Position numbers and translations under genes: made by a program. This document shows positions 32,701-47,700 of a stretch of DNA of 64,000 bases, piece by piece; position 1 is the first letter of the stretch, and each line of letters opens with the position of its first letter. The notes below the pieces were generated by a model. That model saw nothing but the letters and a program-made list of their open reading frames with translations, made no database searches and had not been told where the DNA came from. Origin of the DNA: Pomphorhynchus laevis (lineage: Eukaryota > Acanthocephala > Palaeacanthocephala > Echinorhynchida > Pomphorhynchidae). The stretch is from positions 62,001-126,000 of the forward strand of contig WNNJ02003144.1 of the NCBI GenBank assembly GCA_012934845.2, in the 5' to 3' direction.

Positions 32701-35700
32701 ATTAAAATGTAAATGACAAATAAATAAACATTTTATTAACATTTTATTGTCATTCTGTTGACATTAAAACAAATCGATATTTAAATGTACACGGATCTTG
32801 AAGGATCATTATTGATACATCATATTTTGTAGATTTACGTGTTTATTAATAATTAATAATGTTATATTATCATATTATATTTATATATTATGAAAAAATG
32901 ATATAATAATTGAAAATGGTTTCGCTTGGAAACCGAAATATTGGTCGGCGGATGCCTTTTCTTTTTTCAACGATAATGTGGACCGACATCCTCGACTCTC
33001 TTTCAAATTTATATAATATATTTATAAAATATATTATATATTAAAATATATTATAATATATATTATAAAATATATTTTATAAATAAATTTATTTTGCTGC
33101 AGATTTTCTTATCATTTCAGTTCTTCACTTTTGCATATACTCTGTCCTAACCGCCTATGAACATCCCAATCAACAAGCAGCTGACTTCGTTTAAATGCAA
33201 ACTGTCAAAATAGCCAAATTTACAAAATAAAAGTAACTGAACTGAATATATTTTGATTTTCCCTTTGTTATCCATTTTGTTGGATAATGCAATGACTTTT
33301 CACATATTGATTAATATTATTAATAAATAATATTAATATTTATTATCCAGTTTAGTGGTTGGGGATAGTCATTTCTTTATGCGGTAGTTTTGAAAATTTG
33401 AATGTTTTAATGTTAGCCGCTATTCTTAAGTTTTGTCGACGATATATTCCAAATTATGATATTCATTTTTTTTTGTAGAAACTATTTTTTGTCGAAGTTT
33501 GAATTTATTTGTTATTTCCTAGGTATATTCAATTGTTGATAATTGTAAATGTAAAATCAAATTGGAAGTATTTCATTTGGGTCCAGGGAAATACAGATTC
33601 GGGTCTTCCAAACAAACTGTGTACCTTCGTGTATGTATTTTCAAGCACATGCTTTATGTAAATGTTTTTATTTTCTGCATATGCACTTCATCTTTAAATC
33701 GTATGAATTTTACAGTTTAGTAGCTATAAATAAATACTTAAATTGCAATTATTTTTAGATATTTTTAATTACAAGTTGACTTTAATTAAAATTTTAATTA
33801 AAATTGACTTTAATTTAGTTAATATTTTAATTAATCTTAATCTTTTAATCTTTTAATTACTTTTTAATAAAAGTAATTTATTTTAATAATTACTTATTAT
33901 TTTGCTAAATAATAATTTTTTATTATCGAAATTTATAAGATTAATGGGTTCCCTCAAAAAGGCCCGTTTGAAAAGAAGTGTCAAGAGTTAAAAAAACACC
34001 AAAGTCAAGAATGTCTGTTTTAGCTGGATTTGATCGACTCGATCTTGGAGCCCGAAGATTACTTTATTATTGTAATAATAAAGTACAATTAATCGATTAA
34101 TGTAATAATATTATGGTAATAATATTATGGTAATAATATTATGGTAATAATATTATGGTAATAATATTATGGTAATAATATTATGGTAATAATATTATGG
34201 TAATAATATTATGGTAATAATATTTACATTAATCGATTTATGTAAACAAAAATCGTTTAATTAAATTTAATTAAATCAATTAATGCTTACATTAAAAATT
34301 TAATTTATTGTTCTGATTTTATTGATTCGGCTTTTCCAAACAAACTGTGTACCTTCGTGTATGTATTTTCAAGCACATGCTTTATGTAAATGTTTTTATT
34401 TTCTGCATATGCACTTCATCTTTAAATCGTATGAATTTTACAGTTTAGTAGCTATAAATAAATACTTAAAATCAATAAAATATTATTAAATAAATAATAT
34501 TTACATTAATCGATTTATGTAAACAAAAATCGTTTAATTAAATTTAATCAATTAATGCTTACATTAAAAATTTAAATTATTGTTCTGGACAAAAGGTCAA
34601 ACCAAATAATTATTCTAATCAGCAGAATTTAATTCCCATATTCACTATGATGTTATTGTGGAAATGATAACCGTTTGGGAAAGTGTATAAATCGCATAAC
34701 TTGAAAATAAATCTTAAAAATCAATTAAATTAAGAAACTATTAAATAATTTTGAGTGTATTTATTTTGCTTAAAATATGGCTCACATACGTTATTTTATT
34801 TTCTTCGTTGAATATATTAGAGAAAAGTGGCCTGAAGTTAATCCAATTTTAATAACAAGTTTTAATTCAAATGTTAATACAATGTTGTACCAATATTTTT
34901 GTTCTAATATATTATAAAATAGTCAAATTCTAACATTTTTTAGTTAGTCATATAAACTAAATCCAAAGCACTTTTTATATTTTTCTTTAAAATGTAATAA
35001 TTACCTGAGTAATGTATTTTTTACTATTAAACCGCATGTATAATTAGGGAAAGGGTAGAAATTGCATAACTTAAAAATCAATTAAATTAAGTAACTATTA
35101 AAAAATTGTAGTGTAGTTATTTTGCTTAAAATATGGCTCACATCTGTTATTTTATTTTCTTAGTTGAAAATATTACAGAAGGGTAATATATATAACATTG
35201 TAATGTTACTTTGCTTGACAATGTACTATACTCCAAATATTATATTTTAATAAAATGCAAGTTAATTAAATAAATTTATGTAACTATTTTTGATAAAAAT
35301 TTATATTATTTGAACAATTAAAAAACCTTTAAAAATATGTAAACCACATTTAAAAAATAACAAAATGTTTACCCTTTATAACTTTTTAATTGTTCAATTT
35401 TGTACAAAATAGTTTTAGTTCTGCTTTTAATTTAATAAATTCAGCTTTTAATTTAGAATTTAAAATGTACACTTTCCGCTACATTTTAACATTTTCAGAT
35501 TTAGCCGCATATACGTTGAATGTTACAAAAGTTGTTTGTGATCTTGTGTAATCTATTGTTATACGAGATTGCACTCATATAGTGCAAAGAAATATGTTAT
35601 CGTGATATAAGTCTATTTTGAACTAGTATCAACATACTTTATAATGTTGGTGTAATGTTGTAAATACGATTTCTTTACTACTCGTTAAATTTTCTCTTTG

Positions 35701-38700
35701 TTTACAGCTGGATTGAGTTGTTCCGTAATGGAAGTAATTTTTTTGTCATTTAATTTTACAAGTGTCCTATAATTGTTTGTTTTCCCAAGTTCAGAAGCTA
35801 AACGATCACCTAATGATAAATACTGGCCAGCAGCAATGGGATACACTCCAAAACTACATTAATCAATGCGATCCTTGTAGAGAAACCGCGCTCTTAGGTA
35901 TTTTAACAATTTTAACTATCATTATTCATTTGTAAATTAATATTAATTTGCCTCTCATATATATAGCAGGCATATACGTGATTTATCCAAGATTAACATT
36001 GAAATTAGCTTTTTCTTTATAATTCTTTTAAAATATAAAACTTTATGTATTTTTAAAAATTACAATCTTTTGATACCAAAATACATAGTTTTAATTGCAA
36101 AATAAATATTCATTATTTTTAGCAACGGTGATTAGATGACTGAAACCATTTTGCTATCGTCATTTGGGTATCTTTACAAAAAATATTAATTTAAATAGTT
36201 TGGTCATAACCCATTTTTCTTCGTTATCCTTACAAACAAAATATAATAATAAATTGACGCTATTAAACTATAGCGAAATCAACATATAACACAGTTAACA
36301 TTTTATTGCCTTACTAAAGTATCGAAACTATTAAACTTTATGTATTACCTTAGCTATTTTTATACTAAAGGAAGTATTTGTTAATATTAATAACTTGCAA
36401 TGACAAAATAATTAAAAATGTTGATAATTAAATATTTAAAATAAATTTATAATTTCTCGTTTCTTCAATGATGAATTATGCATTTTAAGATCAAATTGAA
36501 TAAAATCAAAGTAAAATGACTGAAGAAAATTTCATTTTTTTAATATAAATATATAATATATTAAATGTTTACTGTAATAATGTATAGTATAATATATATT
36601 TATTTATAGTATTTATAATAATATTTATTTTTATTATATTTTTTAATATGATGAATTATTTTAAATTTAATCAAAATATCACATTTAGCCAATTTATTTA
36701 ATTAATTTAAATGATTAATTTATATGATTAATATATAATAAAGAAATTAATTAATTTTAAGAAATTTGTTTCTATTAACTATTCTAATATTTCTATTCTA
36801 ATATTATATTTAATTTTGTTTTTGTTTTCAATATAGAAATATATCTATATAATCACAATTTAGTTAGCTAAAGAGTTTTGATGTTTTGTATATATTTGAC
36901 CTTGGGAAAATGGCATATGATGCTTTATTTTTCGTGTTAACCTTTTTAGTTTAAAGAAGCCTCTATAAATAAAGCGTAGTCTATTAAACGGCACAAATGC
37001 TTAGTATTTAAGTTTCAAAATTGATTAGTTTTAAGTTGACTAATGAATTCCGACTCAAAATCCAGACTCAAAACATTTTGTATTTTGCACGTTTTCTGTG
37101 AAAATGTTGATAATATTGTGAAAATGTGCATATTTTCATTTAAAAACTAGGATTTTTTCAATATTTGTTTTTATCCTTCTAAATTAGACAATGACATTTG
37201 ACTAAAGAAAATTTGCAAAATTAAATTATTTTGTAAACATTAAGGTGTAAAATATAATTTTGCATAATTTGCCTTTAAGATTAATTGTTGTAACCTATAA
37301 AAGCGAGTCTCTTGTAAAAATTTAATAACATGAATGAAATTGCGCTTTCTGCTCAGCAAATTTGTGCTCTCCTTAGCTTTTGCATTTTTTTTTTCAAAAA
37401 AAGTCAGCCATTGAGCGATCATCATAATCATGATGAAAAAATTCATTAAAGTGAAGAAATAAAATGCAAAAACAAATTCCCTGTATCGTAGAAAAACGTG
37501 AGTTTGTTAGCAAAAAGTGTTTGATGGAGCGCCAGCTTTCGTTGCCATTCCTTTTTCCGATTAGCAATTGTCGTTTGTTTCTTATTTTATAAAGTTTAAA
37601 ATGAAACTAAACCACTTTTCAGATTCTTATAATAAGCGGTCCTAAACAAACTAACTACTTAACTACCAAAATTACCAAAATCGTCGAGGTTGTTTTACAT
37701 CGTAAATACAAGATAGATGGTTTGCCAGATTAATGGGTGCATTGATTACATAAAATATTAAAATATTTAGACAAAATTCATTAAGATGAATAATTATCGC
37801 TAACCATTCGCTGATAGAATATTTAAATTATAATATTTAATAATATTAATATTATAACTTTATTATATAATAATTATGATAATTATTACTTATTATTTTA
37901 ACATTTTACAAAATATGTAGATTCGGAGTTATTAAGAAATTAAATTTAATTTGGTCTTCAGATTCTGAGCTTTTAAAAACAGCTCAGAATTAAAAACAGC
38001 TTTCATTTTAAAGTTTAAAATGAAACTAAACAACTTTTCAGATTCTTATACTAAGCGGTCCTAAACGAACTAACTACTTAACTACCAAAATTACCAAAAT
38101 CGTCGAGGTTGTTTTACATCGTAAATACAAGATAGATGGTTTGCCAGATTAATGGGTGCATTGATTACATAAAATATTAAAATATTTAGACAAAATTCAT
38201 TAAGATGAATAATTATCGCTAACCATTCGCTGATAGAATATTTAAATTATAATATTTAATAATATTAATATTATAACTTTATTATATAATAATTATGATA
38301 ATTATTACTTATTATTTTAACATTTTACAAAATATGTAGATTCGGAGTTATTAAGAAATTGAATTTAATTTGGTCTTCAGATTCTGAGCTTTTAAAAACA
38401 TTCATATTGTATTTCATTGATACTGATATTACTGAATATTAATTATTCAGATATTTAATTATTTAGGTATTATATTATTCTAATATCTCCTTTGCTATTA
38501 CCTGTAGTTTCCTTATAATGAATAAATATATAAATAGTGCTTTTGGTAGATAAAACATTTAACCCTTAGGTAAAAAAACTAAGATATATCCCATCTTTTT
38601 TCATCTACAGTAAACAATAAGTAACGACTATAAGTAAAAAACAAGATAAAATAATAATCTATAAGATAATAATTTTTATCTTATCTTAATCGATAAGATA

Positions 38701-41700
38701 AAAAGATATTTTTGGTATCAAGTCAGATTACATAATATTTCTATATTAAGTAAAATATTTTTATATATCAAAATATTTAACTGTAACTGGAAATAAGTGG
38801 TCATTCGTGTTAATTGTAACTATGCGTTCACGCAGGATAAATTTGCAATAAGAATAAATATATTATAATAAAATAATATATATAATTTATATATTTTTAT
38901 ATTAATAATATAATATAATATTTTTTAAATAATATTTTTTTCAACATTAGCAACTAACAAAAACAAACATCAAACAACGTATACTGAAATTGTTACAACA
39001 AATTTTCAATTTGTTGCTTTCCGGAAAGCTCTAATGCACAATGCAGCCACTTTCGCCAATTTAAGACTTAAGGAGATGCACAAATCTCGTATCGTTTATT
39101 GATAATCCTGCTCATTCTTGTTTGTTTTCTTGGTTGCTATTCTCTTAGGATTACATTCACATTTTGACTAACTCCACCGGTAGTAGATACAATAAATGGA
39201 TTAAATTTGAAGTGATCAATCAATATGACCCATTATCCGTATTTTGCATATTTTTTCTATTCGTAGTAAGTGTATAGGTTCGTAGAGTCGTTGAAATAAG
39301 ACGGTGTCAAATGACTGTGTGTACATATGCCCAATATGTACCGGCATGTCTTATCCCCAAAGAAACAGTTTCAATCTATTTCTAAGCAAGCATTCCGTTC
39401 TATAGTGGTGCTTGACTTTTCGAACACAAGATTTTCCAGTACAACCTGTAATCCAGGCTCAACGACTACATTTGAGCATACTTTTTCAAACTCATACCCA
39501 ATGAAATCTCATACTAAATTGTGACGTATTATTGACATACCTCCTACTCTACATGAGAGATAGCATGTCTCACCGAATATTCTTCTCCACAAATGCAAAA
39601 CTTAGGCTCATCTCTGGACTGGCAGATTGTAGCGCACAGACATTCCTGATTTGATGACAAGTCGTTTCTATGTTTGAACGATCTTGCAGAGAGCCAATAA
39701 AAAGAAACCACACGTAACGCACACTCCAGAGCAAAATTCGTTTCTGACTCAAATGCACATATTTGCACGATTCTCTCTTTTATAGTTTTTATCTTTTTCA
39801 TTGTGTACATTTCGATCAATTAACCCTTGCGACTTTGTGAGGCTTTCACCATATATACCGTCAAATAGAGGCTGTACATTTCTCGCGATTCAAGCTCTGG
39901 ATGAACAGTATAATCATTGATTCCCAGACCGCTATACTTACGGAGAAGTGTTAATACATTATAAAAATTAGAACGCACATGCTCGACACAAATCACAGAT
40001 GGTACAAGAGTATTTATCAGTATTGAAAAAATATCATGATTGATGATAAGGGACACGTTCGTTGCAAATAATTCCATCTGATTTGAATCGATAGCGTCAA
40101 TGCCATATTTGCAACATGAGGATAAATGTTTGAAAGATCACTTAATCTATTAAGAATCGAGCACCACTTCGATGCTCTTTCCGACTATGCTTATTGATAA
40201 ACTCTTTTGTTCCTTCAGAAGAACCAAGAATCACAAGCCCATCATCAACCACATTTAGATCCTGATCTTTGAACCTCGCTTTGGCAATTGCACCAACACT
40301 TGAATGAACCAAAATGTTGCAATTGCGTTCGTTAATTATATAACCGAACTTTGACCCATATTCACGAATCAAATACCATATACACATGAAATCAATAAGA
40401 TAATAAATACAATTCTCATCATCAGCGAATAATCAGAGCTTGACGCTAGGCACTTCAGTCTGTAACATATTCATGAGGGCGGTGAGGACGCAGCAAAAGC
40501 TATCATTGCAAGAGGATCACTTTGAGTGAAACCATCTTCACTAAAAATCCTTTTACAAAACATAATGCAATTGAGCTGCCATAAAGATTATTCAAAACAC
40601 AGGAAAGTACAGGACATAGATTCTCACCGCATCGTTGACCAGCACACAGTTGAATGTTTGTGCAAACAGGTGGTAGGTCTTTCCCTATTAGCTTAGCCAG
40701 TACCTTACATATGATTCGATGACTTACCTCCTTAATGCCTATAGGTCTCACGCTTGGTTGTTTGTTTATAGGGATTCGCGTGCTAACAGTAAAAGCACTT
40801 AAGTCGTTTAAATCAATATGTTCACTTGCAATTTTAATTGTGAATTCTGCAAAGCGTGAAGCTAGTTGCGATGAAGCAATATCAAAGGAACACAGTATAC
40901 TACGCCAAAAGCTTGCTTCTGTACCTGACGGACCTGCACAACCATGCGTTCCCTCAACAGTAATTGACTGAAGATTAGTTCTTATCTCGCGATTCTAGAT
41001 TACTCTATCATAATGCGACTCAATTTTGTTTACGACAACATAACTTGCGCTACATTTCGAAGATCCCAAAGATTCAGCGCCCAATGTATTACTTCATTGA
41101 AGATGTTTTCATTCTGCATTTTTCATGTCAAGATCAACAGGTTATTGTGGATGTATAACATTTGCATTGCTTGATTCTGAACACATTTTTTTTGTTTATT
41201 TGGGCATTTAAATGCAATTTGTACCTGCAGTACCTGATTTTACGTATTTGCAGGAAATACATTTTGCTCGTTGACTGTTGTAACTACAACATAATGCAAA
41301 CATCGCTGGCTTCCTGCACGTTGTCGTAAAACTCAATTCTATGATCGAATTGATGATTGTGCATATTATTGTCAAGCTCCTCATCTCGATATTACCAATC
41401 ATAGTCCGCCTCGAATGGACTCTAAGGGGGGAGAGACCCCGAATAGTCAAGTCGAAGGGCGGCGCGCTGGTACGGCCGAGGCCTCAGATCCTCATGAACC
41501 TGATGACGTAAGGCTTAAGAAGAAGCAGAAGATAGAAGATGAATTCGTTCCCTGTACTCTGTTTTTCTGTTGCTTTTTCTATATAGTTATCAGTTGCTGT
41601 ACTTTTTTAAGAAATTCTTTATTCATTTATCGTATATCATTGTATGTTGTGAATGCAACGAGCGTGATAATTCGTCTGCAAGTCGTTAGTCGTGTTCGTT

Positions 41701-44700
41701 AGTCGTGTTCATTAGTCGTGTTCGTTAGTCGTGTTCGTTAGTCATGTTCATTAGTCGTGTTCATTAGTCGTGTTCATTAGTCGTGTTCGTTAGTTGTGTT
41801 CGTTAGTCGTGTTCGTTAGGCGTTTTATTATATAATAAATATATTAATAATAAATATATTATTATATTTATATTAGATAAATATTTTAATGATATATTTC
41901 CAGTCAGCACAAGTAATAGATGATTACGTTAACGATTATGATGAGCCAAACACTGGCACAGTTACGATATTCCCTAAAGTAATACAGAAACGATTAGTTT
42001 AATGGAAATATTTTTTTGAAATATATTGTTTCAAAGTTATTCCAAACGTTAAAGTGAAAATTTGCCCACCTTGAAGTGCATAAACCCTGAATGATTTAAA
42101 CATTCGGGTTTTCGTTAAATTGTTTAGCGTTCATGACTTCAAACCAGTTTCTATTATATATTTTACAATTAAATAAGCAATATGTAATAGGTTATTCGTT
42201 AAGATCTAATAGGTTAATATTTTGCCATTACTAAATTGCTGTTTACCTCTAACGTAACAGGGTAGATCTTTCATTTACATAAAATAAATCTGATTTTAAA
42301 GGTTATCAGACGACCTAAACAGATTGTTTTTCTTTACAGTATTTATAGAGAGAAGGAGTCATAAATAAAGATGGAAGTGTTTTAAATTGCTACAATTCCT
42401 TGTCGATGTTCTACACCCTTTTCGAATTACGGGTGTTGTTAGAGTCATAAGGTTTCATTGTGATTTTAATAATGCTAACTTTTAAATTCAACTCTCGTAT
42501 GAGGAACACAGTAAGTCGCAGTCCAATATATAAGGATATCATCGATGAATATATTTTAAGAAAATGTATTGCTTATATTTAAAACTGCTTTCCAGTTAAA
42601 CCAATCGTGTTTGCATTACTCTCGGGAATATCGTAACGGAGTCTTTATAACTTATCCGTTTTTGGTTAATCACATATTGGCTAAAATACCAAGAAATTTT
42701 AAAATTAACCATTTCTGAATTAATATGAACTCTAGAAATTCAATCGCTTAAATTAATATTAGAATTTATAACACAATATTTAATCTAGAATTATAACCTA
42801 GAATGTATTCCATATGTCCACCAGGTGTTAGAATAAAGTTTTGTGATTATTAGAATAAACTACAAGTCTATCAGGTTTCAGCATATATTCATCGACCCAA
42901 CATAGCAGCGAAGTCAAATACATGCTAATGTCATATTTCCTATGATGTGATTTTATTATCTAGTGTAATATCTTATAATTTGAATATCAAGTATCTTATT
43001 CTAATATTATTTGCTAAGAAATTATTTATTAAGAAATATCTTAATCTAAAAAACATTTTTTTACCCAGGTATTTTTATTCCCAGGTATTTTGTGTAGTAT
43101 AATACCTGGGTCATGATATTATAATACAGTGGTTTGATAAAATGTCCATTTATTGAAATCAGTTATTGAATTTAGTTTTTTAAATTCTTTGCAAAACAAT
43201 TGATGAACAATTATATGAGGAATTCCCAAACCTGGTTAATTGGTATCACATACGATCATAATGTCATTGCTAAGTAAGCACATGGTCAAAATCGATTTGT
43301 GATCAATTAGCACACAAGTTATTAAAGAATCACAGTGGCTTTTGAGTCGCTTTTGCTAACCACTGATAAATATTTAAATTGACACCGCAAATATTACAGC
43401 ATTTCGATATTCGAATTCAGTCAGTTATCTATGATAACATGTGGACATTATAATATAATAAATAAGTTAATAATAATTTATTAAATTAATTATTTATTTA
43501 ATGAATAATTAAATAAATAAAAATATTATGTAATATAGTATAATAATATAATATTATAAAGATATATAATATATTATATAATATATTAATATTATATAAT
43601 ATTATATAATATGTTATAATATTATAATATTAATATTATAATATATCAGGAGTTTTATGAAAGATTGCGTTGATCGTGATTTAGAAGAATATTTTATAAG
43701 TATGCTTTCATGCATATCTGAGGTGGTTATTCTCAATGTCCATAACGACTACATACCTGACAGCCCAGTAATCGTAAATAAACATCCTTTAATATAAATA
43801 ATTATAAGTGCGTGAATTAAATATTAGTGCATGTACAGACATATGTAGTGTCTATTAGTTTATATAGTGTATTATATATAAAATTGTTAAATAATTGGAA
43901 TTATTATATTAAATATACAGTGTTTATTTGTCTTTATATTGTTCATTTTTCAAGATATACCAAAGTCGATGCTATATTTTAGGATATAATTTACAAATAT
44001 GAGTCAATCTTATAAATATGAGTCATATCTTATAAATATGATATGACTTTAAATATGACTTTTATAAATATAATTTATTCAGTATGTTTAGTATATTGTA
44101 TATTTTTATTTAGTATTAAATGATCGCTATATCTTTTTCACTAATATTTTAACGTTTGAAGGGCTTCCATTCTCTTAAGCGGTGCGATGTTATAATAAGT
44201 GACGAATATAATAGTGTAAATTCTTCTAATTTGATCATAATTCATAAATATCCCTCTCTCTATACTTTGTAAATAAGTTGAAATCCTTTTAACATTTTTA
44301 GAATAATTTAAAATTTCGTTACTTTCTACAATAGATAGCAAATAGTTTTGAATGCATTTTATCCACACAAGAACAGTATTAATTTATTTGTCGACATTTC
44401 GACCAATCTCAGTTATTTTTTCAAGAAATATTAAATAATTTAATTAAGTAATTAAATAAAGTAATTAAACTAAATCAAGAAAAAATTTGTGAAAAAGGTC
44501 ACTGGGATTGGCCGAAACGTCGATAAATAAATTATTGCTGTTCTCGTTTGGGAATTATTGCTGTTCTCGTCATTTAAAACTAGCATAAATTGGCGCACGA
44601 ATGTAATTCTATCAGATTACAAATAATTGTTTTAATTGATATGTGTTTGAATGCTCCGTGGTAGTTTACTTTTATTAAATAGTTTAACAGCATTGATCAC

Positions 44701-47700
44701 TAGCAGCTAAAGTGTATAAAGTTTGTTGTATTGGCCCATTTCACAGTATCCACTTTCAATATTGTAGGTATATTTCTTATCCGTTCTTAGTATTATTAAA
44801 TAATATTTGAAATTGAAAATTGGAAAAAAATGATGACTATCCTTTAGGTTATTGAATATCGTGCATTATTTGTCTTTCAACATATGCAATAGCTAATATA
44901 CATACGATAAAAAGTATCATCGTTATTAGTGTTTATTGAGGATTCAGTTTATTGATATGGTAAACTTACAGTTAGTAAGTCTAACATATTCTCCCTGTCT
45001 CTGCTAAAAGTTTAACATGATCTGTATGTGCGTCGGTGAAGTGCTATTCAAGGAGAGCTGATGATCTTTAAATAAAGTGATTTTAATCTCTTACTAATGA
45101 CGGCTGACAAATTATATACCAAAGAAAGATTGATGCAGATCTAAGCATTTAATACAAATTTTCTAAGTGGGAAATAGATTGTCAATTTATTATTTTCTGA
45201 TAGAATCTCATGTATTAGCTAATCTGATTTTCTCTTGATGTCTTCAATCTTTGGTTCGAATCTTTAATGTGTGTATTTCGAATGTATTCTTTTGCATTAT
45301 TTAATTAAATAATGTTAAGGGCAAAATTCCGAATAAAGTATTTTCAAAAGATATTAACACGACCATATGACAATAATAGCGTTGTTTGTACCGTGACAAA
45401 TATTTGTATGTATAAAACTGATGTTTTATGCAAATCAGAATTATTTAATTTATATTTAGCAAAATATACAATCATCTGTACACAAGTTGTAGCATATTAC
45501 ATTTAGGTGGTATAAATTATTGTATTCAAATATTATGTTTCTTTGAGCCTGTATTTTATACGCTATATATTTGAAAAATTGCTCACTGTATTTGATTCTT
45601 TATTGATACTTTTAAATTTGAGTAGTATTACCGAATTCTTGTATTATCCAAAAATTCACTTAATATTGTGCTTAAAAATAGCACAAATATTCAGATTTAG
45701 TCATTGAGAATAATTTGATATTCAGCACACCATACTATAATCCTTAATGTTTTATTTCTATGTTCTGAGAATCGTTAATTATGTTTGAATTTAAATTCGC
45801 CAAAAATTATTTTAAATGGTATCGTATTTTCACACATTTTAATACAAACCAAAATTATAAAATACAGTAAAATAAAATATAAATGCATAAAATATTATAA
45901 AGTATTTAATAATATTATTAATAAAAATTTATATTAATTATTTATATTAGTATTAATATTATTAATATATTTATATTAATAATATTATTAATATTATTAT
46001 TTAGTAATATTTATAATCATAATATTTATTCAGAACTAGTACAACAAGATATCAAAGCGGCACAGCGGCTAAAAACAAATGTCTTCCGATAGTCTATTTA
46101 TGTTAATTCCGACTTCTCTAAAGACGATCGAGCACGATCATTTATACTTCGGTAATTCTGCCGAACTACCTAAGCAAACGACCCGTCAAAAACCTACGTT
46201 ATCAGACATTGTCGTGTCGTACTTCTTTCTGCTGGCCCAGGAAGATCATCAACAATATGACTACCAATAACCTCTGTGAAGTCTTTATTTTATATCACGA
46301 ACTTAGAAGTCAAAAGCCCTTACCTTCCACTGAACGTTCGTCTAATTCTAAATTGACAAATTCTCTGTATAACCTCGATAACCCCCTGATAACATGTAAA
46401 CAATCTTCTCAAGTATTAAATACTACTCTAAAAATTCTTTTACAATACAGAAGGCATCAAATATTTACTATTCGTAGGTTTCGCTGCATACATTTTCTCA
46501 TTTCATGTCATTGTTCTAACTGAAACGTTATGATGTGATCCTTGCGTCATATCAGGATTTCATTGATCGAAATTGCTACAACTCTCCTCGGAAGAGGAAG
46601 GCCCAAAAGGGGTCTATTGGTTGGTTTAAATTGTGAATTTTCCAAATGGAGTTCACTAAAGGGCAGCTGTTCGATTGCCATTGAAACATTAATGTGTACT
46701 TTCGTAGGATGCTACTTTACTCCACTATCATCAGCATCATAAATAATTGACGAACTCTTTACCCTATTTGCACAGATTAGTTTTGATCGCCCCATTATAA
46801 TTGCGGGTGATTTTAACACCAATTACACTAGTCCTCTTAGCAGTAAATTACAGCTCATTTCCAGCCTCATTCATAATTTTGGATTAATCCTTCAATCGTC
46901 TTCGTCAGATGCAACTTACTATTGCTTTAACGGATCCAGCATCATCGATCTTCTATTTGCATTCACTAACACACAAGTGATTCAAGACTTAAAAGTTCGT
47001 GGTCGTTTATTCGAAAGCATAAGCCAGTAATCGCCAAAATTTCCATATCACCTCGAATTCCTATCTCACACACGAAAAACTAAATATTCCAAAATTCAGT
47101 CGGCGTATCGACATCACTAAGCTGAATACTTTTCAAGTCGCTATTGCAGCACTTACTAGACATCGATGACCTATCAGAGAGTAATGTAACCATTTGCAAT
47201 ACATTGACCACTGCTTATACCACCTGTATCAACGTGAGAAATAAGCTATCTTCATCCATACGACATCCGCACTTTGCTCATTTACGATCAATTTTAAGAC
47301 AACTATATTCCTGCGTCAAACATGATCCCACCGCACATCAAGTTTACATAAGTTGGAAACGAGTTTTTTTGTGATCTAGTAAAACAGATAAATCTACAAA
47401 GCAAGAAGCAGTTGAGATGACTGAACTGGAAGGCGCCGAAAAGTTTCCATGGAAATTGAGCTCGTATTGAAATGAGTCAGTGATTTCCAACATTTCAATT
47501 GATGTGCAGGAATCTCCCTTTGAATTGTTATACGGTTCATCGAGTCTTTCACATTTAACATATCGTTGTAATAATCCTTACTTTCTGTTGTATGAACTTC
47601 TACAATATGTAGTTTTCGTCGCACAAGCAAACATGCTAAACCAACCATTCACCACCACCGAACTTGAAAGCTGTCTTCACAATATAAATAATCATAAAGC

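Noticed and set aside
34101-34224. CRISPR array
   Set aside because: The 14-bp units are contiguous with no spacers, in an animal intron; it is a minisatellite.
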